Assembly (NCBI GenBank): GCA_030737835.1
Contig: CM060847.1
Span: 6,972,484-7,036,483, forward strand
Length of the DNA stretch: 64,000 bases
Source: Acorus gramineus
Taxonomy: Eukaryota > Streptophyta > Magnoliopsida > Acorales > Acoraceae
Direction of reading: 5' to 3'
Shown: piece after piece, positions 45,265-57,889 of the stretch
How positions within the stretch are numbered: the first letter of the stretch is position 1
How the letters are laid out: each line of letters opens with the position of its first letter
Notes under the pieces: generated by a model
The model's database searches: none
Told to the model about the DNA's origin: nothing
The model's input: only the letters and a program-made list of their open reading frames with translations
Position numbers and translations under genes: made by a program

Positions 45265-48200
45265 TCATCTTGCAGCTCCATCTGGAAACAGAGACCACGA
45301 ACGATCACAGAACCAAACAAAGGGCATTACTAAACATAAATTGTTGGTCGAAGACTCGAAGTTGATATTCTACCATGTAACAGGTGAAAGAAAGAATTTA
45401 CCATCATCGATCTTCTGGTGCAGATCATGTTCTTGTCTAGCTAAGATGTTTTTCTCCAAGAACAGCTGAATAATTCTCCAATAACGATCTCCCCCAGAAA
45501 TCCATGTATCCATGTGCATACCGGAGGGAAATTCTATGAACAGACAGTGTCTGTTATGTTTGATGGCCTTCTCATAGAGCATCCTCATATGAGAAGGCGG
45601 AACCATCTCATCTTGCAACCCAGACAAGAATAGGATTGGCTGTTTGATCTGCGATGTGGGTGAATATATTAGGTTGCATTCAAAAGCAACAATGTGAATG
45701 AAGAATGCATGGTAATGCTATATCAAGAAGATTATATGAACACTGTAAGTCTAGACTGTGAATGGACATGAAGATCCCCACACTGTGGTTTGGATGCTGA
45801 AATTAGGACTGGAAAATTAAAATTCGGGTTCCCAGTTCACTTTTGATATTAGAATTTTCAAAAATCTAATAACCTAAGAGTTATCAATTGCATGATGGTA
45901 ATAGCATTGATAAGTTATATTTATCTTGTTACACTTCCAAACAGGGATGAATGTCAATACAAGCACACCCCTCTATGTCTCCTCCCCCCAACATCAGCCT
46001 TGGAAATTCAACCCAAAAAAAAAAAATTGTATCAATCCATGGACACTCAAACTGGAACTACGTCTTTTTTCAGTTACAAATTCTAATTATAACACTGAAA
46101 CATGATGTAACCCCATGTAAACTCACATTTGGTTGTGGAATAGTAAACATGGTATAGAAAGCAGAATAAAAACACTACAAAGTAATTCAATGTTATGGTT
46201 GGATATAAGAGTTTTTTTTTTTTTTTTTTGGGAGGGGGGGGGTGTGGGAGGGGGGTGGATTGCCGCTCAATAGCTATTCAATTTTAAAGTATGTTTTTTT
46301 TAAGGACAAATAAAATACAAACGAATGAATAGCTCTTCATTCTACATTATTTACCTCTTTTTTTCCAAAACAAACAGAGGGCAAAGATATGACAGTGCAG
46401 TGGAGAAACTTTTTAAAAAATCACATGATGATATCTTTTTTTAAAGATCCCAAACACTAAAATTGTTGGAGGGGGAGTGATGAAAACAAATGGAAGAAAC
46501 TCCAACTCACAGACACAAAAATTGCTCATGCAAACATGTAGAAACCTCACTGTTGGAGATTCATTAAATTAAAAAAATTTGAAAGCAGAACAGTAATGAC
46601 TCAAGAGACCAGAAACACATGAAATAGGTAATGATAAATAAAGTTTATAATATCACCTCCCCAATAACATCAATAGTGCTCCAAGGTGACCGGACAACAC
46701 AGTTAAGAATCTTGAAACCTTTTGTACCACTGCCTCCTAAGAACCACTTCAGGAAAGGCAGCAGAACTCCTGCCATGTCCAAAATGGAAGTGAAAGTATT
46801 CTCCAATATGATGGCAGAAACCTGTTACCAGATTTATATCATCAACATGAAATGTTGCAACACAAATATGCTAAAAAAAGTCCTTAGAACACATGTAACA
46901 AGGGGACCTCAGGCAGAGCAAGTGTTCATGTCCTTGTTGCATACGGGTTCAAAACATTACATATGTGCCAAACAATTTGTCAATTCATCATCATATAGGT
47001 CACCATGCATCCAACAACAAAAGAAATACCCAACAAAAGGAAATGGAAGGTCCAAAATAGAGCGTATTCTCCAAATTATAGCAGAAACTTATAATAAAAT
47101 ATCTATCACCCACATGAAACATAGCAAGACAGAGGAGTTCTTAGAATACCATGCATACAATTAGTACACCTCACTCAGAGCATGTGTTCATGGCATACCA
47201 AACAATTTGTGTATATTCATTGTTGCATTATTCACCTTACGTTCATCAGCCAAAGAAATACCTACACAGCTAATGGAAGACACCAAAAAATACTCATTTT
47301 CTATATGGAATACACGTTTAGGCGTACTACATTTTTGTCAAAAGGAATGGGTCATTACTTGGAGCAATGGTAAAATACTTGAACTATCAGGACAAATCCT
47401 GAGAATGGTAACTTTGTACAAAAAAAATGCCAAAGGTGAGGTCTATATCCATTCTCTCCCCTCTCAGCACCTTTATGCGGGGTTTCTCTGGGTAATGACC
47501 TTTTTATATTTTATTGAGGAAAGATCAGAAAACAAGCACTCATGCATACAAACTTTTAATGCAATTTGGCAACCCGATGATGGTGAAAACTGGAAGAAAC
47601 AGCAATGCATGCTTACTAGCAGAAATTAGCAATGATTTTGTCCAGAGTCTCCAGGATATTTCCTAGTAAAGGACATGAAAAAAAAATGACAGCTTCCACA
47701 TGATCAGGTTTTGAGAACCCAGTGAATGAACAGATATCAGATATATAACATTTATAGATCAGGCAGAGTTATTTATTGATTAATTCTGTACCCACGCCAG
47801 AAGTATACCATGCAGATGGACCTCATTTGCCAGTGAAGAGTTCTTTTATAATTTTTATAAGATCAGCCAATTGTATTTCCTTAATCTCTAGTAGCAGCTG
47901 TTCTTCATACAATTTTCCAGTGAAGCACCAGAACCATTGGCATTTTACACTTAATCTGATTGCTTAGATGACTAAATGGAGCATATAGTAAATATTTCCT
48001 TTTTTCTTATGTTGAATGATGTGTTACACCCTTCACAGTGGGTGGTGTAACAAGTTGTACCACCATATGTTAGTAAGCTTACCGTTTCATATATATATAT
48101 ATATATGAAAAGGTAAGCTTATACAGGTGTTGGTAAGCTTATCAAATACAATTTTTTTGAAGTATCCATAAATTTCTCAAATACACACATCACATGTTCA

Positions 48201-50175
48201 AAAACCCACCAACATGAACCACACCCAAACTTCCCCAGCCAGGTCACTAAGATATTCATGTTTTAACATCCCTTACAATCTTTGCTGTTTGAGTAAAATT
48301 ATGGCTATGCAGCAAAAAAAAATGCTTCTGAAGAACACACATGGTGTTAGAAAACATGTAAGAGTATCAGATATAGTATGTGTGCCAATTTCATAAATAC
48401 AGAAAACCTCAACAAAGTAGATGCATGGAATTATAGAGATTTACAAGTGGACATTACCTTGTCAGGATTGTTTCTTGCAAGGATTGATCCAATTGCACCC
48501 CCAAGAGATCTTCCATATACAACTATCCTACGAGTGTCAATGTCAGTTCTCTGGGTTAGGTGATCCAATGCTGCCTAGCCAACAAAAAAGGACACCAATT
48601 AAACTCAAACTTTAGTATCAACCATCTTATGTAAAAGAGAAACAAGTTAAAATTTAAAGAATGAGGAAAATGGAACCTGTGCGTCCTTTGTAATACCATG
48701 CTGAGACGGGTAACCATCACTAGCTCCATATCTATCAAATATAATGACTAAGAGATCAGCATCACGAGCAGAAAACATGAAAACCAGCCAATAGAGTATG
48801 AGAGAAGAAGCTTGCCCTCTATAGGATAGCATGAACACGTTGCAATTCAGTTTCTGGATCATTTTTTGAATGTATTCAAGACGGTGAGCTATATCTGAAG
48901 GATAAAGTAAGTCAAAAGATCTCCAATATTTAATATGTAACACCTCATGAATGGGTATCAGTAATCATATATCTACAACAAGCCATTCAGAAGCAAAGGT
49001 AAAGTGGTGTAGAAAGGATACTGCCAGCATTTTCTTGAAAAAAGAGTATCGTCAGGCCTGCAATGACAGTGACGCCAAAGTCAACTTCCTTAAGTACTAC
49101 AGAGATTCAGTTCACCAGAAAATAAAAGAATGAGAAGCTGCATACATCAAGGACCATAATCTCACATCATAGGTAAATGAACCAAGGGAACCATCCACAA
49201 TGGTGCTCTTATATTCCTATCCACCTATGTAGCAATGACAGCAGAGAAATGTGTTGGTCTAGTGTGGGACCTCTTTTAAGCCTTTATGTTATGATGTATT
49301 AGCGACATGAGTCCCTCAGTTGGTGTCATATAAGAGCAATGACTTGAAATGTTGTTTTTGTATGGCTGTCCAGATGGACCAAATCCAGTTATTTTTTTGT
49401 CCTCCATTCCATTGTATGAACTGATAGAAAACTAAAAAGGACAGCCAAGAACACAGCTTCTACTTTGTATCATACCACATTCATTCAACACACTTCCTAT
49501 GTTCTATAGCGCATCACAAATCAACTTATAGCACAAAAGGACCTTAAGCATCTCGTGGGACATAGTAGTGATTCTAGTGAATGAATTGAACAATACATAC
49601 AATGACATGGGGAAAAAATATATCTTATCAGTCAAAATATAGGCCGCCTCCAAAATCATTTACGAGAAATTTATTCGTATAACACTCTACTCATATAATT
49701 TGTGTCAGTAACTGCATTTAGACGATAAAACTTCATCGTGAGATTCCAAATTAAAATTTAACAAAATATCAGCTAAATTACATCAAAAATTTCAAAAAGA
49801 AGTCATGAAAACTCAATCACAACCAGAAGAGAAACTCATAAACCCTAACCTTATGAAGAACTCCAAACACAGACACCCAAAAGAGACATGGAAAGACTAA
49901 AAAGAAAGAGAGAGGATTTGAATGCAAAGGGGATAACCTCGGAAGCTGGGGAAGGGCTTGATGAGCCAGGAGTGGAGGCGGACGCCGTCGGAGGAGGTGA
50001 GCCAGACGTCCTCGTAGAGAAGGCCGACCCTGTCAGGGGTGAACGGGTAAGACTTGGGCAGCCCCGGAAGCACCGGCACGTAAACCAGCTTCTCCTGCAA
50101 CGCCACCAGAAGAGCCATCCCCGCCACCACCATCCCCCCTACGCCGTACACCAACACGTTCAGATACGACACCAT
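45265..50175 (-). CDS. WAV2: alpha/beta hydrolase, WAV2 / ABHD13 (Bem46) family, 8 exons, 317 aa
   Basis: WAV2 of Arabidopsis is a membrane-anchored alpha/beta hydrolase that restrains root bending; its substrate is not known. Exons 50175-49938, 49057-49022, 48894-48816, 48731-48677, 48574-48458, 46821-46657, 45648-45402 and 45281-45265 keep frame throughout. The 36-base second exon and 17-base last exon are easy to miss. One hydrophobic segment (about 8-26) follows MVSYLNVLVY and should anchor the enzyme. The nucleophile is S159 in YGRSLGGAIG, the acid D243 in LSGLQDEMVPP and the base H275 in FPSGMHMDTW, so the triad is complete. Conserved family runs include QEKLVYVPVLPGLPKSYP and ILENTFTSILDMAGVLLPFL. 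The length is close to the family norm. Intron 3 has a GC donor (GAGG/GCAAGC). The tail after ARQEHDLHQKIDD is specific to this copy. Confidence 0.93.
46822..48457 (-). other. large fifth intron of the WAV2-like gene
   Basis: 1.6 kb between the exon with the nucleophile serine and the ENTFTSILDMAG exon. It contains a 46-bp palindrome with an (AT)n core at 48075-48120 and an inverted GTTACACC/GGTGTAAC pair at 48022-48050. No nested gene is recognised. Confidence 0.6.
48075..48120. repeat. 46-bp near-perfect palindrome with AT-repeat core
   Basis: AAGCTTACC...(AT)n...GGTAAGCTT reads the same on both strands except for one mismatched pair (the G of ACCGTTTC against the A of GAAAAGG). Confidence 0.85.
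49058..49937 (-). other. first intron of the WAV2-like gene
   Basis: GT-AG intron of 880 bases after exon 1 (donor CGAG/GTTATC, acceptor CATTGCAG). No bounded repeat was recognised. Confidence 0.6.
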
Positions 50176-50438
50176 CTCCTCCTCCGTCCCTCTCTCTCAG
50201 TCTCTAGAGTGATCGGTAGATCTCTCTATTCGATCCACGATTCGGTTCCGAGTAGTATCTCGATCGATCGAATTTTGGTTTCGATTTGCTGTCTCTCGTT
50301 CGGGCGATCTGTGTTGGATCGAATTCGACTTGCGATTTTTCGATTTGTGGTGTTCGCGAGCTTTTGATTAAACAAAGCGTCAGTACTGATACGTTCTGGT
50401 GAAGCTCGATGACTAAAATGGCCTCCCTTTAGGTGTTT

Positions 50439-50616
50439 GATTGCTTTTTTTTTTTTTCTTTTTCTTTTTTGATAATAGGTACAACATAAATGGACACGAG
50501 GCCAATAAATAAACGGAAATACTCGCCAAGAGAGGGTGGGGTGGGGCTAGGATTGAACCCGGGTCATCTGTTTAAGATGGGTGCACTTCTTCCACCTTGC
50601 CAACGAGGGGATGTCG
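50439..50616 (-). mobile_element. SINE upstream of the WAV2-like gene
   Basis: Flanked by AGGTGTTT (50431-50438 and 50617-50624). Read on the minus strand it starts near CCTCGTTGGCAAGGTGG (A box TGGCAAGGTGG), has GGGTTCAATCC (B box) about 40 bases on, and ends in an A-rich tail, seen as the T-run at 50446-50470. This is a textbook tRNA-derived SINE, about 260 bases upstream of the WAV2 start codon. Confidence 0.85.
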
Positions 50617-50689
50617 AGGTGTTTTTTATTACCTTTGGGTGAGAATAAACATTTAATGAAGAAAAAAAGATAATGTTAAGTACAACATC

Positions 50690-50935
50690 TGTTCTAGCAC
50701 CAATTCCAGTCAACATATTTATTGAATTTTTAAAAAATAGTATGTTCATCTAATGAGTTACATATTTTTATAAAAAATAAATCACGTGCTCCAATAAATT
50801 GAATGAATGTATTTATAAAAAATATCAAAAATTTATATTGATGCATGTATTTTGTTAATGTGAATATATGTTTCAGTGATTTTCTATCGATACATATGAG
50901 ACTAGAAAACAAATTATGGGTAATAACATTTCAAG
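50690..50935 (+). repeat. MITE family B-related copy
   Basis: GTTCATCTAATGAGTTACAT, a CAATAAATTGAATGAATG block and a TTTTGTTAATGTGAATATATG block match the copy at 7165-7432. Both copies share CGATACATATG near their right end, and both lie just upstream of a hAT element of the same family. Confidence 0.5.
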
Positions 50936-51078
50936 AGAAATAATAGAAAGAGATGTGATGGGGAGGTGAATGGAGAGTTAGCTAATGAGTGGAATTATAC
51001 TTACAAGTACGTACTTTAGATAAGGGTGGGTGAGGGGCTACAGTCAAACTGGGAACCAAGAAAAGAGTGGGTCTCTAC

Positions 51079-51883
51079 TAGGCCTGTCAACGGGTCGGAT
51101 CCGGGTCAGGTCGGGGTGGACCTGGACCCGACTCGTGACAGGACCCGACCGGTCCGGGTCCGGGGAAATGTGGACCCGGACCCGTCGGATCCGGGTCCGA
51201 CCCGACCCGGATGTTTGTGTAAAAAAAAGAAAAAAAAGAAGAGCTCATGTATTTGTTTGCCTTATCATTCTATTTGAAATTTTTTTGTAATAAAACATTA
51301 TTGTTAATGAGACTATGTTTGAATATAATTTTATACAATTCAAAAGAAGTAAATGAATTATTAAACAACATCCAAAACAATAATCACTAACATAAAAAAC
51401 ATATTAACCTAAATGATAAACATAACTAACCTAAACAACATTCAAAACAATATTAACCTAAACAACATTCAAAACAATAAACACTAACATATTAACCTAA
51501 ATAATAAACATAAATCATGCAACAAACTAATTAATCATACAAATTCAAAAGCTAATAAGTTAATTGTCCAAAACAAACCGATTTATAGGCTTGTTATGAT
51601 TATGATTTATGAACTTGTAGATACAAAAATAAGTTAAGTAAGAAATAAAATTATGTATCAACTAATACTAATGGTCTTGTAATATATGAACATATTTTAA
51701 TAAAACAATCGGGTCTCGGGTCCAACGGGTCGGGGCGGGGTGGACCCGGACCCGACCCGTTTGTTTGTTCGGGTCCACCGGGTCGGATCCAACTCGGGTC
51801 GGGTCCAAATCGGGTCGGGTATATTACACATGTAATCGGGTCCGGGTCGGGTCGGGTCCGGACCCGACCCGTTGACAGGCCTA
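51079..51883. mobile_element. non-autonomous hAT element, copy 2, with perfect 8-bp target duplication
   Basis: The 805-bp element starts TAGGCCTGTCAACGGGTCGG and ends CCGTTGACAGGCCTA. It is flanked by GTCTCTAC on both sides (51071-51078 and 51884-51891). The interior AT-rich segment (51240-51700) is nearly identical to that of copy 1 at 7612-8055, apart from small indels. The perfect duplication and low divergence suggest recent insertion. Confidence 0.93.
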
Positions 51884-51949
51884 GTCTCTACCCATCACGT
51901 CGGAGTTAAATCTCATACAGTCTAATTTTCAAAGCTGCTAGAAGTTTTT

Positions 51950-52350
51950 GGGGAGGGTTAAATCCACCCCTTGAGGGAGAACCCCACCCCATTTTTTTTT
52001 TTTGCGGTGGGGTTCCACCTCAAGCAAAAAGAAGAGAGAGAAGGGGAGAGAGAAAGAGAGAGTTTGGGGGGGGGGGGGGGGGTGAAGAGTGCAGAGGGTG
52101 GCGGAGATGGGCAGCCGTCGGAAATGATGATGATGGTGACAGAAGAGAAATTAGAAGGGAGAGAAAAAAAAAAAAGAGAAATAAAGAGCGCAGATGGAGA
52201 GGGGGAGAGCGACTGTGACGGGTGGTGGCAACGAGCGTCTCTCTTTCTCCCCCCTCACTCTCTCTCTTTCTTGTTTTGTTGTGAGGATGAAACCCATGTT
52301 TTTTTTTTTTTAAAGTGGGGTTTCATATCAAATGGGGGTGGTTTTAAGAG
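51950..52350. repeat. foldback/MITE-like element with poly-purine interior
   Basis: GAACCCCACCCCAT at 51980 is inverted as GTGGGGTTCCAC at 52006. The outer stretch AAATCCACCCCTTGAGGG pairs loosely with the reverse complement of CAAATGGGGGTGGTTTTAAG at 52330. The middle has a G18 run (52065-52082) and GAGAGA tracts. Non-coding; ends uncertain. Confidence 0.35.
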
Positions 52351-52355
52351 TGCCA

Positions 52356-52621
52356 TTACACTCAATTTTTTTTTACAGCATAAAATGCAGTCCTATATAT
52401 CTCGTTAGAAATCAAGTAAAGTATATACTTCGTTAGATGATGTATATACCTAATTAATATTTTTGAACACTAAAAATGGGTTAATTCAACTCGAAGATGG
52501 AGCGATACACATTTTTTTTTTTTATCAAAACATATACCTCATTAAATGATATTTATTATTTTTAAAAAAATAAGAACATGTATGATCTGAATTTTGATCG
52601 GTAAAAATAACAAAGTCTAAC
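52356..52621 (-). repeat. MITE family B copy, inverted
   Basis: Starts TTACACTCAATTTTTTTTTA and ends AAAATAACAAAGTCTAAC, the reverse complements of the family B ends. ACTAAAAATGGGTTAATTCA and AAACATATACCTCATTAAAT are the inverted internal blocks. Length is 266 bp, as in the SPT5-intron copy. Confidence 0.7.
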
Positions 52622-55600
52622 ATTTTCCTGGTTTTAATTGCCCCCGAAATTTTACTATGCCCATTAAAGGTGTGGAATAAGCCCATAATGAGGGGAAATA
52701 GAAAAGAATAAACTAATAAAAACGATTTGTTATGTAAGAATGAAATTCATAATTATTTCTAAACAAGTTAACATAAGGTCTGGTAATTATTATAGGGGTA
52801 GATTGAAACTGTTTATCTAGATTTATTTGTACCCATAAATAAATATTTTTTTCATGAAAAAATTATCTTACTTAATATTCACACATGTATCAATAAAAGC
52901 ATGTTGCATTTATCATATCACACACCTCTCATATATATTTGCATGCACAATTTATACAAGGATAGAGATATCATTTAAAAAATTATAAACTCTTATTAAT
53001 TTTTTATCATCATTTTATTTCAAGTTGAACCAAATTCAAAAAAGAAAAATAAATTTCCATCTACTATGATTTAATGGTAATTTTATTAAAAATCGGTGAA
53101 TAATAATTATTTATGTGATTAATTACGTATTATTATTTTAAGAATCTTTACTTTTCTATTTATATACTAACCAGTGTAAGTTTTCAATTTTATTTCTTTA
53201 TAACATTTTTATTTTTTATTTTACCCTTAATTTTTTATGACTTTTATTTTTTAGATTAAGGATAAAAATAGAAAAAAAATCAATATATGTAAAGGATAAT
53301 ATTAGATATTTATCAAATCTATATTGAATTTCACAAATCCTTAATTTTTAAAATAAATTTCTATAAATATACGATTTTAAATATAATATATTGCTTCAAA
53401 TATCATATTTCACATATAAGATTACATATCAATATTATTTTTCTTGTCGAATTGGTTATATCTATTGGTTGGTTATGGTGGATCATATTAAATAGTTACA
53501 CTATTAATAAATCTATACAAAGATTAAAAAATTCTCTCAATTTATCGCTTTTTTGGATTATGTATTGACAGATTTAAAAAGAGTTTGAAAAAATAGAGGT
53601 GGCTTTTTATGATATATTATTTTTAATTTAAACTTTAACTATTATAAATTTATTGCCTTAATTATATATTACATATGTTTGGTATCCCGCTTGAACACGC
53701 TTTTGACTTTTTAAGAATCTAAAAGTCGCAATTGTGTTATCTAACGAGACTGCTTAAACGAAAAGCCACCCATGGATTCCTGTCAAATCTTGCCTCGAAA
53801 GCTGTTATTTTTAAAGCTATGGACGGAATGCTTTCTGGGGAATCCGCATTTTCAAATCGACTATTGATCAGGCAAATGTCCACGCTACCCTTAAGAAAAA
53901 CTAACAATTACATATGTTTATTAATGACTGCCCTCACATTCTCTCACCATCAGCCCCATTTTTACATTTGGTGGTTCTTTGAAACCCTTTTTTTGTTTTT
54001 TAAATGATGGTTCTTTCAAAGACACTTGATATCCAAAACTGACATTCAATCTTTTTCTGTTCAAAAATGTTCACGCATTTTATGTTGAATCCGCCACCAA
54101 GGAAGGATCGGCGGAGGACGATGCCGTGAGTGATACCGGACAACGACGAGAGATAATCGGACCATGACTGATTCAAGGGCTCGAACATGTTTGATCGACC
54201 GGGTTCCCACCGCAATCGGGGGGATGCGGAAGGTGGGAAGAGAACAATTGTTTGATGAGCTGTGTTTGTGAAACCCTGGATTGGATATTTGGAGAAAAAA
54301 GGGAAAAAAATGTAATCTAGTCCTCTCAGTTTTTTTTAATGGTGATTTGTAACTAGACAACGTGATTTTTAAATTAAAAGAAAAACAATCCAAATAATTA
54401 CATCATAAAAAAAAAAATGTTAAAAATCTATTTTATTTTCAAAACTGTTTTTTAATACGTGCTTTGTAAAAATAAAAATAAAATAAATGTGCATCGTCTT
54501 TTACAATCTGGTTTCATGAGTGGCTTCCACGCTTTTCGAGATGCAGCAAGAGCACATTTAATTTGCAATGAAACTTCCAACTACCAAATCGTTTGTACCG
54601 TTGATAATTAAAAGATGATTGGGCTATTGGATCGATGAGAGAAATGAAGGTCATAATTGACGGAGGTTTCCATAAATTCCGCCCTTTATTATTATCAGCA
54701 CATGGAACTCACATAGTCAGATGAACTCATGCAGCTTGGATCAGAGTTTCAAACATGAAGATTATGAAAATTCATCTCAAATATATCAAATTTTTAAAAT
54801 TAGTTTTTGATGATTTTTAAAACACAGGAAAAAAATACACTAAATAAAAATTTATTTTAAAATATCACTTCAAAATATATTTTATTTTAAAATAAAATGA
54901 AATTTTTTTTTTTTTAAGAATCCAATTCTTCCTAACAAACTTTTAAATCCTTTTCAATATTTTTTCTCATGGATTGACTTTGAAAGTAAGGTTGAAGTAT
55001 GAAGTTTTTAAGAATCTTGTATTTTAAATTCATCTTTTAAAAAATATTATTTTATTAAATTTTTAAATATAAGATTTTTTTAATTTAATGATAATTTAAA
55101 AAATTAAATGGTGAAAATGTACTTGAACATGATCGAAGAATTTTTAATTTTTTAAATATAAAATCAATTTAAACTAGTGTCCAAACCGTGAGATTACGCT
55201 TGGATCTAAGCTAGCCATCAATAATCAATACTATAAAATAGTTGCCGAGCTGACTCCCAAATAAGTAAAAAAAAAACCTTCAATGATAATGTTTTTTTAA
55301 ACACACAAAAAAAAAATAATAGAAGCTGATGTTGGTTGGGACAGTGTGTCATGATTGTTGTTTTTATTTTTTATTTTATCTTGGGGGAGGTGACGTTGCA
55401 GATTGTTCCGTCCTAGCCATCGAAAGTTAGCCGTCCGTTATCGTGAACTCGCGAGTGTGTTTAACTTACGGATACTCGCGCATCAACATTGAGACAGGCA
55501 TTAAACGTGCCCTAAAATCGTTGAAGCGCGTTTTAAGCGTTTTAAAATACAAACGAAACAGTTGATTTATAAAAGATAAGGATAATGAATAGACTAACAT

Positions 55601-56045
55601 ATCTTTTTAAATTGAATAATTTAAAATCACTTAATTCTAAAAATTGATTGAAATTCATATACCATATTATACCCAATGCTCATCAATTTATATACATAAT
55701 TTTAGTTATCAATTTACATACATCATTAGTTGGACCCATGTTTTCACCTAAAACAATGATTATTATAATTTAAAGATGTCTGTCGTAATATTATTGGTTG
55801 ATGGTAATAGCTATTGTTTATTACAAGTTTTGTGGATATAATAACATTACACTCATGAGATAAGCATCACTTGATTAGTGTTTAGGGGTGGTACATCAAA
55901 CGCGAAAAATGTATGGGAGGCCGTGATTTGAGTGTGCTACAAATACTGTGTGGGCATGTCAGCCATTGCACTCGTGGATTCTAGGCTCATTGTGCAAGTC
56001 TAGCCTACTGGTTTTGGGAATAATCTTGTAGAGATCTCATGTATT
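52622..56045. other. AT-rich gene desert
   Basis: More than 3 kb of very AT-rich DNA. Only 53690-53990 and 54060-54290 have raised GC. The second contains overlapping frames on the minus strand (71 and 110 codons) that could be a decayed exon, but I recognise no family. A GC-moderate patch also occurs at 55390-55560. Confidence 0.4.
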
Positions 56046-56430
56046 TAGGAGTGGTAAATGAGCCGAGCTTTGACATGTTCAAGAGCCAAGCTCACGAGCC
56101 TTAACGAGCATAGCGTTTTTTTTTTATTTTAGAGTTTTTAGGGGTTGAAAACAAAATTTTAGCTGAAATGAGTCAAGTTTATGAATATAAACGAGCATAA
56201 CTTTGTATTGGTTTAATATTTTGATTTTACAAAGGAGTTGACCTAACTTCAACTAAGTTTTTTTATAACACAAACTAGCCTAGCTTGAACACAAAATGAA
56301 ACTCGATCCAGATCCCAAGCCTAACCGAGCTTTAAAAATTATTCAAGCTCGCTCATTTATCTAATTAAATGAGCTTGAATGAGCTCAAACCGAATCGAAC
56401 CCGAACGACTTGATTCGTTTACTAACCCTA
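56046..56430. mobile_element. small non-autonomous hAT-like element
   Basis: Starts TAGGAGTGGTAAATGAGCCG and its reversed right end reads TAGGGTTAGTAAACGAATCA. The target sequences CATGTATT (56038-56045) and CATGTATC (56431-56438) form a near-perfect 8-bp duplication. Subterminal GAGC/GCTC blocks (CGAGCTTTGAC, CACGAGCC, CAAGCTCGCTCA) are repeated in both orientations. No coding sequence. Confidence 0.75.
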
Positions 56431-56860
56431 CATGTATCTAACATATGAAGGCGCGTGCCAACCATTTTACATAACAAAAATAAAAATCATGAGATTAAGT
56501 CCTTGTAATCGGATCATTTGTACAATTATCGAGTCAAATCTAAACGACGACGTGTTGGAATAGATCACAGACAAATTAATAAAATATGTCACTCACACAT
56601 ATTCACACAGAATTTTTATGTATAAATATTTCATTTTTTAAAAAGAGAGATAATACTCTCTCTCTCTTCTTAGATTTTTTAAACCCATTCTTAGATCATA
56701 AGACAGTGGCACCTCACCTAATCCACATTTGTGTGAATGATACAACGTCTGTTTTTCCGGAGAAAGCGATTTTTCTTAATTGTACTGAAACTTTATGCAA
56801 ATGTGTTTGCACGTTTTGTTTGTCACAGAATTTAAAATTGGTTTGATTACATTTTTTAAT

Positions 56861-56912
56861 CACGTAATCAAGCGCTAGTTTTGTTTGTCACGTAATCAAG
56901 CGCTAGTTTTAG
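56861..56912. repeat. two-unit tandem repeat, period 28 bp
   Basis: CACGTAATCAAGCGCTAGTT is repeated at 56861 and 56889, separated by TTGTTTGT. The copies are identical over their shared length. Confidence 0.8.
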
Positions 56913-57540
56913 GACATGCAATTCATACCAAAAAAAATAAAATAAAAATAAATAGGAGACTAGGACATGCACTAATGACACACATGTTACTAATCTGAGT
57001 AGGATTACAAAGGCACTCAAAATAAAATACAGATAAAAGTCATGCAGAAAAGGTAATAAGGAACCCTCCACATATATTGGGCCGGTTTTATTGGAGAACT
57101 ATCACATTTGAAATTTTTTTTTTAGTGTCTATACAAAATTAAGATCAAGGTATTGGTTGATGATTGTTATAAGTGCTTATTTTGAATACATGATTGAAAC
57201 ATTGAAATTGAAAAAAAATGACTGATGGCGTTTGAAAAGCTAACTGCGGAAACGTGCCCAATCAGGTCAATCTTTGATATTTTAATATTCAAAATGATTT
57301 AAATAATTATCTTTTTTTAATTTCAGTACATACGATCTCAGCACATCATCAACAATGTTCATATTTAAATGTTAATTTTTCAAAAATTATTTATGATCTA
57401 ATCAGTCTGCTTATGTTTTAAAGTATATATTCTATCAAAATATCTGAATCATTTTATAAAATATAATTTTTTTAATAAAAAAATATACATTGCTTGTTCA
57501 ACAAGATATATTACTTATTGTGATATTGCGTATAGGACCT
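56913..57540. other. intergenic DNA
   Basis: AT-rich sequence with no gene or bounded repeat evident. Confidence 0.4.
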
Positions 57541-57836
57541 TAAGCATCCGATTGATAAAAAATTAAGTTATTATGAGGTTTATGATTATTCTAGTATAAA
57601 TAAGAAAAAAAGATTTTTTATTTAATTGTATTTTGAATTATTTTTATTTTTTAACATAATAATTTTTTTTTTATTATTTGGATAAAATATGAATAAGAAG
57701 TGGATTATCATTTATAAAAAATTAAAAAATAATTACTGTTGATTCGATAATAAGTCAATATTTTTTTTAAAATTAAATAATATAAAATAATTTAATTTGA
57801 GAGATTTTACGAGCGTTTATCTGAATATCTAGGAGC
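57541..57836. repeat. possible relative of the 15897-16370 MITE
   Basis: TAAGCATCCGATTGATAAAA start, TTATTATGAGGTTTATGATTA, a GGATAAAATATGAATAAGAA block and an AGCGTTTATCTGAATATC end recall the layout of the elements at 15897 and 30821. Divergent; assignment is tentative. Confidence 0.3.
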
Positions 57837-57889
57837 GGATCAGATATTTAAAGATATCTGATACATGAAAAAACAGACCCTTTTATCTT

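Noticed and set aside
53732-54007. 91-codon plus-strand frame in the AT-rich desert
   Set aside because: No recognisable domain, splice context or promoter. The length is compatible with chance.
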